The notes under the pieces: generated by a model
What the model was told of the DNA's origin: nothing
The model's input: the letters and a program-made list of their open reading frames with translations, nothing else
Databases searched by the model: none
Shown: positions 15,391-23,412 of the stretch, piece by piece
Layout: each line of letters opens with the position of its first letter
Numbering within the stretch: position 1 is the stretch's first letter
Source: a virus
Virus record (IMG/VR): IMGVR_UViG_3300040751_002530
Location: 1-29,481 of that record
DNA: 29,481 nt
Reading direction: 5' to 3' (one strand)
Program-made: the position numbers and the translations under genes

Positions 15391-15806
15391 TGGATGATAT
15401 AATATACCCAAGTCGAGAACCCGATATATATTCTAAGTATGATCGTGAAAGAGTAAAACAACGCGAAGGTGTTTGGGGTTGTTTTACTTTTAATAGTGAA
15501 GAGGACAATAATTGGGTTTTTCGTAAATTAATTGATGAAAATGAATTCACAATTTACGAAAATTGTGAGGGCGATTATCTTTTCGATAAAATAGTGGTTA
15601 GTTCAGTATTAGTAAAGCAATACGGTGAAAGTATAGTAGATACCGATAAAAGAATTAACAACTTAATCGAATTTTATAGTAATATTGGGGGTAAACTGTT
15701 TTGGTATAATGATTGGTCGTCACCAACTGCTTCGGCATCTGGGTTTGTAGTTTTAGAGGACTATTCTAAAAAAGTATTGAGAAGTAAATGTATTTGGGTT
15801 AGTTGA
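15390..15806 (+). CDS. Unknown protein behind a host-type promoter
   Basis: A 138-residue protein with a folded look: RVKQREGVWGCFTFNSEEDNN..., YENCEGDYLFDKIVV, and an aromatic region GGKLFWYNDWSSPT. No family recognised. Its ATG is where a sigma70 promoter is predicted to start transcription, so it is probably expressed early by host RNA polymerase together with the primase gene 4 bases downstream. Confidence 0.65.
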   Translation: MDDIIYPSREPDIYSKYDRERVKQREGVWGCFTFNSEEDNNWVFRKLIDENEFTIYENCEGDYLFDKIVVSSVLVKQYGESIVDTDKRINNLIEFYSNIGGKLFWYNDWSSPTASASGFVVLEDYSKKVLRSKCIWVS

Positions 15807-15810
15807 TATT

Positions 15811-16890
15811 ATGCAAGGGTTACCAACAGATTATGTCGCCCAATATGTATATCAATATGCAGGGTATGTAAAGGAAAAGAAGAATGGAGTCCTCAACGGG
15901 GGGTGTCCATTATGTCATGAAGATACTTCTTGGCAGAAAAAGGCTAGGTTCTATTATAACCCTAACATGGAGGGTGAGAGGAATACTTGCTATTGTCATA
16001 ATTGTGGGCATAACAGTAATTCGGTCAATTTTATAATGGCGATCTCTGGCATGTCATTTAAAGAAGTGATGGAAGAGTCTAAGAATTATGATATTATCCC
16101 AAGAGATATTAATTATGATGAATTTGAAAGACAATTTGAGGTTAAAAAGAACGATTACGATTTACCAAAGAATTCAATTGATTTATTTGATAAAAATCAA
16201 TTGAATTACTATAAAGATAACCAAATTGTTCAATTAGCTATTAAATATCTAGTTGATCGTAAAATAGACAAAGCTCCAAACAGACCAAAGACATTTTATT
16301 TGTCTTTAGATGACTTTGTTCATAAAAATAGGTTAATTATACCATATTATGATAACAATAAAGTAGTTTGGTATCAAAGTAGAAAATTATTGGATGATGA
16401 TAGCCCAAAATACCTTAGCAAAATAGATTCTGAGAGGTCACTTTATAATCTAGATGAAATAGATGATTATATACCTTATTTATTCATCTTTGAAGGGGCT
16501 ATAGACAGCATGTTCGTTAAGAATGGGACTTGCCTATCTGGAATAACAGAAAAAGGTGAATTCATGCTTACAGAGCACCAAAAGAATCAATTAGCAATGT
16601 TTCCATTCCATGAAAAGGTATGGGTCATGGATTCACCTTATTTAGATGATGCTGCTAGAAAAAAAACCAGTATGTTGTTCCATAAAGGCGAAAAGGTTTT
16701 TCAGTGGCCTGAGAAGATTGGGAAGAAGTGTAAAGACTTCAATGATATTATAATGAAGTCTTCAAAAACAAATATTCCCCAAGAATTCATCTTGAGGAAT
16801 ATTATGGAGGAGGAACCTAACTATATGAAGTTAGATATTGGTAGTTTGAGGGATAACTTAAATATTAATCTGCAAAAACTATCCCATTAG
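15811..16890 (+). CDS. 61: DNA primase, gp61-like
   Basis: A 359-residue primase close to T4 gp61 in length (342). It should make RNA primers on the lagging strand with helicase gp41. The N-terminal zinc-binding domain is visible: CPLCHEDTSW near residue 32 and CYCHNCGH near residue 60. After a linker the TOPRIM-type core appears: HKNRLIIPYYDNNKVVWYQSR in the middle, LFIFEGAIDSMF near residue 230 carrying the catalytic Glu, and KVWVMDSPYLDDA with the metal-binding Asp pair. Its 3' end overlaps a convergent gene by 26 bases. Confidence 0.9.
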   Translation: MQGLPTDYVAQYVYQYAGYVKEKKNGVLNGGCPLCHEDTSWQKKARFYYNPNMEGERNTCYCHNCGHNSNSVNFIMAISGMSFKEVMEESKNYDIIPRDINYDEFERQFEVKKNDYDLPKNSIDLFDKNQLNYYKDNQIVQLAIKYLVDRKIDKAPNRPKTFYLSLDDFVHKNRLIIPYYDNNKVVWYQSRKLLDDDSPKYLSKIDSERSLYNLDEIDDYIPYLFIFEGAIDSMFVKNGTCLSGITEKGEFMLTEHQKNQLAMFPFHEKVWVMDSPYLDDAARKKTSMLFHKGEKVFQWPEKIGKKCKDFNDIIMKSSKTNIPQEFILRNIMEEEPNYMKLDIGSLRDNLNINLQKLSH

Positions 16891-17320
16891 TTGAATAATC
16901 ATCAACTATTTTGTAGACTTTAAACGTTTCTACGCAGTCTCTAGCAGCGGCTTTTTCTCTACTGTATAACCAACTGTCATTTTTCGATTGAGATTCTAGC
17001 GTCATTGATTTCCACAAATTGTAGATGTTTGTTATAGCTTCTTTCATTTTATTGAATAATAAATCAGTATTACTATAAGTTTCTTTGTTTGGGGTTACCC
17101 CATCAAGGGTATATCCTTCCAATATATCCAATTTTATAAGACTATCAAGAAATTTGGTATATATTTCAACATCTTTTTTAAATTCTGGTCGTCGTTCTGA
17201 TAAGGTTGTCGCCCTATTTAAAGAATTGATAATAGGTTTTATACCAGCATTGACATCTTGATATTTAAACCCTTCGGTATACATACCTTCGACTAATAAA
17301 TCTAGTTCGTCAGTATACAT
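16865..17320 (-). CDS. Unknown helical protein, possibly virion-related
   Basis: A 151-residue, mainly helical protein on the - strand, convergent with primase and overlapping its end. It has no recognised motif; segments such as MYTDELDLLVEGMYTEG and DSWLYSREKAAARDCVETFKVY are noted. It is the last gene of a three-gene - strand group with the acidic proteins at 17327 and 17709, whose late promoter suggests structural or head-associated roles. Confidence 0.62.
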   Translation of the reverse strand: MYTDELDLLVEGMYTEGFKYQDVNAGIKPIINSLNRATTLSERRPEFKKDVEIYTKFLDSLIKLDILEGYTLDGVTPNKETYSNTDLLFNKMKEAITNIYNLWKSMTLESQSKNDSWLYSREKAAARDCVETFKVYKIVDDYSTNGIVFAD

Positions 17321-17326
17321 TATATT

Positions 17327-17698
17327 TTACAATTCCCCTTCAAGGTGTGATTGAACATGGTTCTCATCGAACCAACCTTTAAAGAACATACAAAATTCAT
17401 CATCACTTAGATCGAATTTATCTTTAATGTCATCACATTGTCTACGGAAAGTATCACTAAATTCTTCATTCATGCGAGCATATACTTTTTCTTCAAGAGC
17501 ATCACCCATCATGTCATTGTCAAGGTCTTCGCCACCACCGATTGGGGCATCAAGATCACCATCAAGCCTTTCGGCTTCATCTTCAACATCGTAAAAGTTT
17601 TCTTCTTTAAGAATCTTTTCGTTATTTTTTAGTTTTTTTGAAAACATCTCTGAATAGAGGTTTCCAATATTATTGCGGTCATCGTTAGTATATTTCAT
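17327..17698 (-). CDS. Unknown acidic protein
   Basis: A 123-residue acidic protein. I choose the ATG at 17698 (MKYTNDDRNN), which follows the upstream gene's stop by 10 bases; an in-frame start at 17854 would lie inside that gene. It has an N-terminal basic helix, a Gly/Asp-rich centre (GDLDAPIGGGEDLDNDMMG), then a helical C-terminal part (FDLSDDEFCMFFKGWFDEN). Family unknown; probably co-expressed with its neighbours late. Confidence 0.65.
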   Translation of the reverse strand: MKYTNDDRNNIGNLYSEMFSKKLKNNEKILKEENFYDVEDEAERLDGDLDAPIGGGEDLDNDMMGDALEEKVYARMNEEFSDTFRRQCDDIKDKFDLSDDEFCMFFKGWFDENHVQSHLEGEL

Positions 17699-17708
17699 AA
17701 ATAGTTTA

Positions 17709-18176
17709 TTAAGTTCTAAGGTTTGGAAATTGTTGTAGAAGTTCACGTTCTTTTTTATCGTATCCGATAATGTGTGATTCGATAACTTGTGCCATTGCAG
17801 CGGCTTCTTCAGCGATACGAGTTGTTCGTTTACCTTGTGAACGAACAATACCACGGAAAGCTGAACCTTCTCTATCGACTCGGTTAAGGAAATTATTAAG
17901 AGAGTCTTTATCTTTAACGGAATTGATAAGATCAGCGAAGTCGTTTAGAATCTGAACCCACTTTGTTGCCTCTGCAATGTTTTCTCTACCAATTTTACGA
18001 ACATCATTTGGGTTGATATCATAATCTTCTGGATTTGTTTCATCATCAAGTGTATCTTCAAATGCCTCTTGGGATTGATCTGGATCATCGCTAAGGTCAT
18101 CGTATTTGCTTGGGGTTTCTTCTAAATCCTCTGTTAAGAGTTTGTCAAATTGGTCTTTAAAAATATTCTTTTTCAT
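17709..18176 (-). CDS. Acidic head-associated candidate protein
   Basis: A 155-residue protein with a very acidic N-terminal half (SDDPDQSQEAFEDTLDDETN) and a helical, more basic C-terminal half (GSAFRGIVRSQGKRTTRIAEEAAAMAQ). The start MKKNIFKDQFDKLLTEDLEE contains L-T-E, which fits the (L/I)-x-E sites cut by the T4 prohead protease, and resembles the start of the acidic protein at 24658. A late promoter lies 21 bases upstream. A prohead core or internal protein is possible; this is inference. Confidence 0.68.
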   Translation of the reverse strand: MKKNIFKDQFDKLLTEDLEETPSKYDDLSDDPDQSQEAFEDTLDDETNPEDYDINPNDVRKIGRENIAEATKWVQILNDFADLINSVKDKDSLNNFLNRVDREGSAFRGIVRSQGKRTTRIAEEAAAMAQVIESHIIGYDKKERELLQQFPNLRT

Positions 18177-18197
18177 ATTTATTGCAATAGTTTTAAT

Positions 18198-18205
18198 TAT
18201 TTATA
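18198..18205 (-). promoter_or_regulatory. Late promoter box TATAAATA (- strand)
   Basis: TATAAATA read on the - strand, 21 bases before the ATG at 18176. It is back to back with the + strand late promoter at 18221. Confidence 0.55.
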
Positions 18206-18220
18206 ATTTCGCTCCCAATT

Positions 18221-18228
18221 TATAAATA
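18221..18228 (+). promoter_or_regulatory. Late promoter box TATAAATA
   Basis: Exact TATAAATA, 6 bases (TTTAAA) before the ATG at 18235. With the box at 18198-18205 it makes a divergent late promoter pair. Confidence 0.6.
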
Positions 18229-18234
18229 TTTAAA

Positions 18235-18609
18235 ATGAACAAACTTGAAAAAATAATCAAAGAGGATTTAGTTAATCATCAATCGTCAAATAAACAGGGG
18301 TATGATTGGCAAAATCGAACATCACCTATGCAGATGTCACTTATTGATATTTTAAAAGCGGATAGAAGCGATTATGAGAAAGCTAAATCAGTAATCCCAC
18401 ATGAGATTCAATCTACATTTGAAAGATTACTCACACTAGCTGATCAAGTTGATCAACTGAAGGGTGATTTTATTCGCGCATATAGTAACCCAATTATTAA
18501 AGAAGATGATAAGAAAAGGGAAATTATCAAGGGTATGGTTAACGATTTAAGTGAAGCTAATGCTAAGTATACCGAAGTTGTTAAAAAATTAGATCAATTA
18601 CAATTTTAG
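18235..18609 (+). CDS. Unknown helical protein, late expressed
   Basis: A 124-residue, strongly helical protein (ERLLTLADQVDQLKGDFIRAYSNP; SEANAKYTEVVKKLDQLQF) that should form coiled coils. The start MNKLEKIIKEDLVNH contains I-K-E, a possible (L/I)-x-E prohead protease site. It lies directly behind a late promoter and 2 bases before a gene with the capsid-targeting-like tag. A head-associated protein is plausible; family unknown. Confidence 0.65.
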   Translation: MNKLEKIIKEDLVNHQSSNKQGYDWQNRTSPMQMSLIDILKADRSDYEKAKSVIPHEIQSTFERLLTLADQVDQLKGDFIRAYSNPIIKEDDKKREIIKGMVNDLSEANAKYTEVVKKLDQLQF

Positions 18610-18611
18610 AT

Positions 18612-19049
18612 ATGAAAACAGAAGAAGAATTAATTTGGGAATCATACATTATTAAAGAACAACAAGAAGATGTTCTTTATCATGTTACATACACTGATAA
18701 CGTCAAATCAATTAAAAATACAGGATTAAATTTGGATAAGCCTAGTAATTGGAAAAAGGGAGATGAAAATGGTGAAGATTATGGTAGGGGGTATGTTTAT
18801 GCTATGACAAGTTTAAAAGATGCTGCTAATTGGGGTTTTAAAATGTATTTCGATAAATTAGGGGTGTATAGCCCAGATGGTAGAATTTCTATTATTAAAA
18901 TAAAAAATAGTGGGGATTGGGAAAAGGATAATGATGATGTGACAGTGTCTAGAAGCGGCGATTGGTTAAAGACTAAACGCGAAATTCCAGCAGACGATAT
19001 ATTGGGTAGCATCGTAGTTGATTTAGAACTAATTAAGTCGATTAGGTGA
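18612..19049 (+). CDS. Tagged ADP-ribosyltransferase-like internal protein
   Basis: A 145-residue protein starting MKTEEELIWESY, the tag shared by four genes here. The body looks like a small ADP-ribosyltransferase fold: VLYHVTYTDN with His24, GYVYAMTSLKDAANWG near 60-75, and TKREIPADDIL with Glu124, giving an H-Y-E style order. By analogy with T4 Alt and internal proteins it would be packaged in the head, trimmed after Glu10, and injected to modify a host target. A TGA ends the gene at 19047-19049, but the frame continues open for 26 more codons, so the C-terminus may be truncated. Target unknown. Confidence 0.75.
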   Translation: MKTEEELIWESYIIKEQQEDVLYHVTYTDNVKSIKNTGLNLDKPSNWKKGDENGEDYGRGYVYAMTSLKDAANWGFKMYFDKLGVYSPDGRISIIKIKNSGDWEKDNDDVTVSRSGDWLKTKREIPADDILGSIVVDLELIKSIR

Positions 19050-19144
19050 ATTAAAGAAACCTTTCCAAATAGAGCTTTAGAATCTAGCGATAGAACAGAG
19101 CAAGGTGAAGCTTTTTTGGAAGAAATATAACAAGTGAAAAATAC

Positions 19145-19172
19145 TTGACAATATACAAAAATAATATATAAT
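19145..19172 (+). promoter_or_regulatory. Consensus sigma70 promoter
   Basis: TTGACA at 19145-19150, 16-base spacer, TATAAT at 19167-19172. Six bases separate the -10 from the ATG at 19179, so the predicted transcription start is the start codon itself. Confidence 0.65.
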
Positions 19173-19178
19173 AGGTGC

Positions 19179-19601
19179 ATGTTAGTAAGTATTTTAATAA
19201 CTTTTTGTATATCTAGTCTATTAGCAATGGTAGGGTATTTTACAGGTGGAAATCCAATTCAATGGTTTGGTATTTCGCTTGTTCTTCAATATGTAGTCTT
19301 TTTTATCATTAATACGGTAACGAAAGCTGTAGCTCAAATGCATATTAATCGTTTGGAGGTTCAGCGATTAAATGCGATTGATGAAAATAGGGTTAGGATC
19401 AAATGTGCAGTTTGTGGGGAACCACATGATATTATAGTAAAAGTTGGTCAGACAAATGAGTTTAGGTGTGAGAGATGCAAATCACTTAATACTGTTACAG
19501 TTTCGGTTAGCAACTTTCAAAAAACTGAGATTGCGCCAGATAGTGTTATAACAGAAGATACTGTCAATAAACTTAAAGAAAAGTTAAATGAACAGCAATA
19601 A
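19179..19601 (+). CDS. Membrane protein with a cytoplasmic zinc ribbon
   Basis: A 140-residue protein with two hydrophobic segments near the N-terminus (about residues 2-20 and 28-48), then a soluble part with Cys pairs CAVC (near 80) and CERC (near 105) spaced like a zinc ribbon, and an acidic helical tail. Expected in the inner membrane with the ribbon inside the cell. A consensus host promoter abutting its ATG suggests early expression, perhaps acting on the host envelope or blocking superinfection; that role is a guess. Confidence 0.72.
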   Translation: MLVSILITFCISSLLAMVGYFTGGNPIQWFGISLVLQYVVFFIINTVTKAVAQMHINRLEVQRLNAIDENRVRIKCAVCGEPHDIIVKVGQTNEFRCERCKSLNTVTVSVSNFQKTEIAPDSVITEDTVNKLKEKLNEQQ

Positions 19602-19971
19602 TATGGAAGAAAAGAAACCATCATCTATATTACCAGAAGAAATCACAATTATCCCCCAAGAAAAGATTTCTGAATCCAATGAGATTAAATGGAAAGCCGT
19701 TGGTAGAAAATATAATAGTATCTATCAAGAAGCGAGACAGTATACAGCTTACGCTAATCTATTAGAAGATAGTGGCGATAAGATAATTAAGGTATTGTTA
19801 AAATTTTACTTTGACAGTAAAGGACTCGACCCATCATTAAAAAAAGTTGCAGAAGCTATTAACAGTTTGATGACAACTATTGAGTGGGGATCGAAAGAGA
19901 TGGATAAAAATGAGTTTCTATCTAAAGTTGATGCGTTAGTTGATTATATTAAAGAATATGGCTCTGAGTGA
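19588..19971 (+). CDS. Unknown helical protein
   Basis: A 127-residue protein overlapping the previous gene by 14 bases; an alternative in-frame ATG at 19603 (MEEKKPSS) directly after the upstream stop is equally likely. It has a Pro/Ile-rich start (SSILPEEITIIPQEKIS) and a helical body (KYNSIYQEARQYTAYANLLE). No family recognised. It is in an operon with the genes on both sides. Confidence 0.62.
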   Translation: MNSNNMEEKKPSSILPEEITIIPQEKISESNEIKWKAVGRKYNSIYQEARQYTAYANLLEDSGDKIIKVLLKFYFDSKGLDPSLKKVAEAINSLMTTIEWGSKEMDKNEFLSKVDALVDYIKEYGSE

Positions 19972-20197
19972 TGACGAATTGGTGAAATGGGCTTGTTTAT
20001 TTGAATGTTTATTTAATGTTTATAAACAATGTAAGAAAGATAAAATTGATTATGATTATGTTCTCAAAAAGAAACTTAAACCGCATTTGGTTAATCAATA
20101 TATAGATCAGAGGTTTCCGATCATGTGTAATCAATTAGAAACTGAACAATACGCTGGTGAATTTATCAGTGAATTCTTATTTGATGGTAGGGAATGA
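19958..20197 (+). CDS. Small unknown protein
   Basis: A 79-residue helical protein from the ATG at 19958 (MALSDDELVKWACLFE), overlapping the previous gene by 14 bases; an in-frame ATG at 19940 would add six residues. It has several Cys but no paired spacing. It ends exactly where the convergent gene on the other strand ends, with no terminator hairpin between them. Confidence 0.6.
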   Translation: MALSDDELVKWACLFECLFNVYKQCKKDKIDYDYVLKKKLKPHLVNQYIDQRFPIMCNQLETEQYAGEFISEFLFDGRE

Positions 20198-20830
20198 TTA
20201 TCTTGTTATATTTGGATCACTGGAATTAAATGATCCATTGTTGGCTGTAGCACTTTTGATTTGGGTTGGTTCGAATACGATGTAGGAGTCACTCCCTACG
20301 TCCTCAAACTCATTCTCGTAAACAATTCCATCGTAACCTTCATCTCTCGCCTGTCTTATTTCCTCAGACCAGTTATTATCATTATCTTTAACCCTCTTAG
20401 GTTCCTCAATACAAAGATAAGCTTGAGTCATTTCATATGACCCTTCTACGGGTTCATAGTATTCAAAAATACGATCCATTTCATCTTCTATAGCTTTCTC
20501 AGCTAATTCTTTAGATGGAAAGGTCTTTGAAGTTTGGTAATAGGTCTTCCACACATAACCATCTTCAGTTTTAATCACATAGACGCTATCGTAAAAATCA
20601 TCGGCTTCCCTGCTCTTCAGTCTAGCTAATGCAGCATCCTCTGTCCCAAAATGCATATTTTGCATAGGTGTTCCATCTTCACCATCAAAAGAACCAGCAT
20701 GATAAACAATCAAAGGGACACCACTCTTATCAACAACTTTAGAATCACCAAACCATTTTTTAAAATTTGGATTATTAATAATTTGCTTGTTATTATAACT
20801 TTCCCAAATTAATTCTTCTTCAGTTTTCAT
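20198..20830 (-). CDS. Tagged ADP-ribosyltransferase (ART-PolyVal type)
   Basis: A 210-residue protein with the MKTEEELIWESY tag followed by a recognisable phage ADP-ribosyltransferase of the type found in polyvalent proteins. NFKKWFGDSKVVDKSGVPL at 22-40 and IVYHAGSFDG (His44) open the domain, MHFGTEDAALAR is at 59-70, and EGYDGIVYENEFEDVGSD...YIVFEPTQIKSA closes it, with NNGSFNSSDPNI at the end. It should transfer ADP-ribose from NAD to a host molecule after injection, as T4 Alt does to RNA polymerase. The gene follows the gp14-like gene by 2 bases. Confidence 0.88.
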   Translation of the reverse strand: MKTEEELIWESYNNKQIINNPNFKKWFGDSKVVDKSGVPLIVYHAGSFDGEDGTPMQNMHFGTEDAALARLKSREADDFYDSVYVIKTEDGYVWKTYYQTSKTFPSKELAEKAIEDEMDRIFEYYEPVEGSYEMTQAYLCIEEPKRVKDNDNNWSEEIRQARDEGYDGIVYENEFEDVGSDSYIVFEPTQIKSATANNGSFNSSDPNITR

Positions 20831-20832
20831 AT

Positions 20833-21582
20833 TTAATAATCCCCATAAACATTATCATCTGATTTATCATCACTATCATAATCAAAGATAAGTGAACCTA
20901 GTTCATCAGCGGATTCGTCATAAGTTTTATCTACATTATCTGCAACAGAACTTAATGATGCAGTTCCAGATAAACCATCAGATTGTGCAACATCATCATT
21001 AATCTGATTGATAAGGTTCTCTGGGTCAACATTATTCTCATAACTGTAATCGTAGCGTTTAGCCCAAATCATCCAGCAATAATGTCCCATAAGTGGTATG
21101 GTTTGTTGAATATTTTGATCATCTCTATGAGTAATCTCAAATATCTCTGACCCTCTACCACCAGTTCTAGTTGAACCATATTCAGATAATTCAATCAAAT
21201 CACCAGATTTTGGTTCACTACCTTCACCGAATACATCTTGGTAAGAAGAAATTGGGATAAATGCTGTAAGATCACCTTGAGACTCAATACCAAATTGATT
21301 TAAAATAATACTATCATCATTCATGATAACATACATAACCAATTTCTCTGGATCATCAAATGTTTTGGTTGTGTGTTCACCATACATTGAGTTATGTGAT
21401 GATAATTCGTAATTATTAACGATATAATCAACTTCAATACCCCATTGCTTAACTTGTTCGATAAAATATTGAGCAAATATTTCGCGCTCTTGTTTAGTCT
21501 TATCGACATTGAGGTATCTTAGGTCTTCGGTAAAGTTACCACAAGCACTACCATATACGGGTTGAAAAAAGTTACATGTCAT
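20833..21582 (-). CDS. 14: Neck protein, gp14-like
   Basis: A 249-residue protein matching T4 gp14 (256 residues), the neck protein that joins head and tail. Shared pattern: an N-terminal Asn/Tyr-rich start, FIEQVKQWGIEVDYIVNNYE, a FGEGSEPKSGDLIELSEYGS segment like T4 KEPKEGDLIYFPMDN, FEITHRDD, and a Tyr/Glu/Asn-rich C-terminal stretch ending in acidic residues. A GATAAATA late box stands 6 bases before its ATG and overlaps the stop of the gene before it. The presence of a neck gene marks this - strand block as late structural. Confidence 0.78.
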   Translation of the reverse strand: MTCNFFQPVYGSACGNFTEDLRYLNVDKTKQEREIFAQYFIEQVKQWGIEVDYIVNNYELSSHNSMYGEHTTKTFDDPEKLVMYVIMNDDSIILNQFGIESQGDLTAFIPISSYQDVFGEGSEPKSGDLIELSEYGSTRTGGRGSEIFEITHRDDQNIQQTIPLMGHYCWMIWAKRYDYSYENNVDPENLINQINDDVAQSDGLSGTASLSSVADNVDKTYDESADELGSLIFDYDSDDKSDDNVYGDY

Positions 21583-21587
21583 TTGAA

Positions 21588-23411
21588 TTATTTATCTTTT
21601 AATTTTTGTTTAGCTCTTTTAATCTTTTGATTAAGTGTTTCTTCAAATATAATTGTAATACCTTGATCATGTTGATTACCAGCAACAGTCTTTTTACCAA
21701 CTGGATTATCTATACGATATTTCTTAGCTAATCTGATAGCTTCGGGTGTCCCCTGTTTAACTCTAATCACCCTTGAATTGTTTTTTGCGCCATCAATAGC
21801 GTGGTCACCCTTAATACCTTTACTACGTTGATAATCTGGCATCAAATTGACACTTTTACGTGTTCCATGCCCCAACATACCAGCATTAGCTTGTTGTTGC
21901 CTGTGGCGTGGTTTATGTTGCATATCACGACGACCTTTAACATTACCAAATAGATTATTAATATTTGAGGATTCGACTAATATAGAATCAACAACTTCAA
22001 TATATAGTTGATATTTAGATAAATTTTTCCCATAAAACTGATCTAAATCTAATTTTCCATTATATCTAATATATTTTCCAGTTTGATTATTAAATACACC
22101 ACAATTTGTTTTTTTGTAACATTTTTTTAATATTTTCTTCCAGAATGAGAAACCTTGTGGAGACTGTGCTGTATCTGAAAATATAGTTTTACCTTTAACA
22201 AGAGGGAGAATTTTAGTTGTATAGACAAATAGCATTTCATCTCTGAAATGATTGTGTCGCCATATATTTAGTTGTGTAGTTCTTTGGTCAATTATTGAAA
22301 ATGTAGCTGTTATCGTAACCATTTTTATATAATGGTTAACGATGCGTATATCAATATCATTACCATCTTTTAATTTATATAAACTATAGTCGTTATTACT
22401 AAAGCTAAATGTCTCTATTTCTTCCCATTCTTCTAATGTCTCCGTATATTGTTCTTCGTTATAATATTGTTGATCTATAAGGTTTGTTCTTTGATAAACT
22501 GGGGAAGTATGGGGTGATTCAAATATTGTTTTAAAACTAGTTTTTTCAGTTGTAAGTTTGGTTTTTAAAACTTTATTAAGTTCATCATATTCAGAATGAG
22601 ATATTTTACCATCATCACCAATGATTTTACGAATCTTCTTATATAGGTCTAAATAATAATAACGTTCTAGGAGTTTAAATACAACGTTCCCAGGTAATCG
22701 GGTCTTGATACCATATTTTTTAATCTCAGAGGGTGTCATTTCTTCAGAGAAAGCATCATTTCGCATATCCCTAACCTCTTTATATACTTCTGATAGATCA
22801 TCAATACTTTTATTGATTTGAACCATTTCTTGATCTAGCTTTTGTTTCAATCCTTTAATTTGATCACTTGGTATATCCAACAGAATATCATAATCAATCA
22901 TGTTGCGTCTCAATTCTTCACTAAAATCAGAGAATTGTTCAACATACTTTTTAAAATCATCCATATAATCATCAATATCAATACTCTTAGATGAACTTTT
23001 CTTAATCCACTCATCATTTAACACATCATACATAGCTTCTGTATTTTCAGTGTTGTATTTCTCTTTGGTGATGTAATATTGGAATGGATACGGGCAACCT
23101 TCAAGATATGTATTATCAATTTGTTCCCAAAGTGGTTTAAGAAGGATTCTTAGTTGATCTTCTGTATATAAATTTGGATTAACCCTAACAAAAACATCAA
23201 TATCGGCATTTTTACTATATTGTTTAGTTAAAATACTACCTTTGATGAAAAACTCAACAACACCGATCTTTTTATTGATTTTTTTAACATCATCTAAAAT
23301 CTTTTGTCTAACTCTACCTTTAAGTTTAGGTTTATTCGTTTTATAATCCTCAAAGACGTATTTTGAGTAGTTTTTTAATGTTTGGTCTATTACTGATTCG
23401 AAAATATTCAT
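21588..23411 (-). CDS. Large nucleotidyltransferase-like multidomain protein
   Basis: A 607-residue protein. Residues 1-180 contain a pol-beta-type nucleotidyltransferase motif: Gly58-Ser59 followed by Asp70 and Asp72 (FIKGSILTKQYSKNADIDVFV). A coiled coil follows (about 185-220). Residues about 340-470 hold an acetyltransferase-like module also present in the tagged protein at 24005 (FSIIDQ at 371-376, FSFWKKILKK at 421-430). L-V-E at 478-480 is a possible prohead protease site, and the rest is very basic with Gln/His/Arg runs (KPRHRQQQANAGMLGHGTR). It lacks the common N-terminal tag. A virion-borne effector or host-modifying enzyme fits; the substrate is unknown. Confidence 0.75.
   Translation of the reverse strand: MNIFESVIDQTLKNYSKYVFEDYKTNKPKLKGRVRQKILDDVKKINKKIGVVEFFIKGSILTKQYSKNADIDVFVRVNPNLYTEDQLRILLKPLWEQIDNTYLEGCPYPFQYYITKEKYNTENTEAMYDVLNDEWIKKSSSKSIDIDDYMDDFKKYVEQFSDFSEELRRNMIDYDILLDIPSDQIKGLKQKLDQEMVQINKSIDDLSEVYKEVRDMRNDAFSEEMTPSEIKKYGIKTRLPGNVVFKLLERYYYLDLYKKIRKIIGDDGKISHSEYDELNKVLKTKLTTEKTSFKTIFESPHTSPVYQRTNLIDQQYYNEEQYTETLEEWEEIETFSFSNNDYSLYKLKDGNDIDIRIVNHYIKMVTITATFSIIDQRTTQLNIWRHNHFRDEMLFVYTTKILPLVKGKTIFSDTAQSPQGFSFWKKILKKCYKKTNCGVFNNQTGKYIRYNGKLDLDQFYGKNLSKYQLYIEVVDSILVESSNINNLFGNVKGRRDMQHKPRHRQQQANAGMLGHGTRKSVNLMPDYQRSKGIKGDHAIDGAKNNSRVIRVKQGTPEAIRLAKKYRIDNPVGKKTVAGNQHDQGITIIFEETLNQKIKRAKQKLKDK
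21589..21596 (-). promoter_or_regulatory. Late promoter box GATAAATA (- strand) for the gp14-like gene
   Basis: GATAAATA on the - strand, 6 bases (ATTCAA) before the ATG at 21582. Confidence 0.55.
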
Positions 23412-23412
23412 A

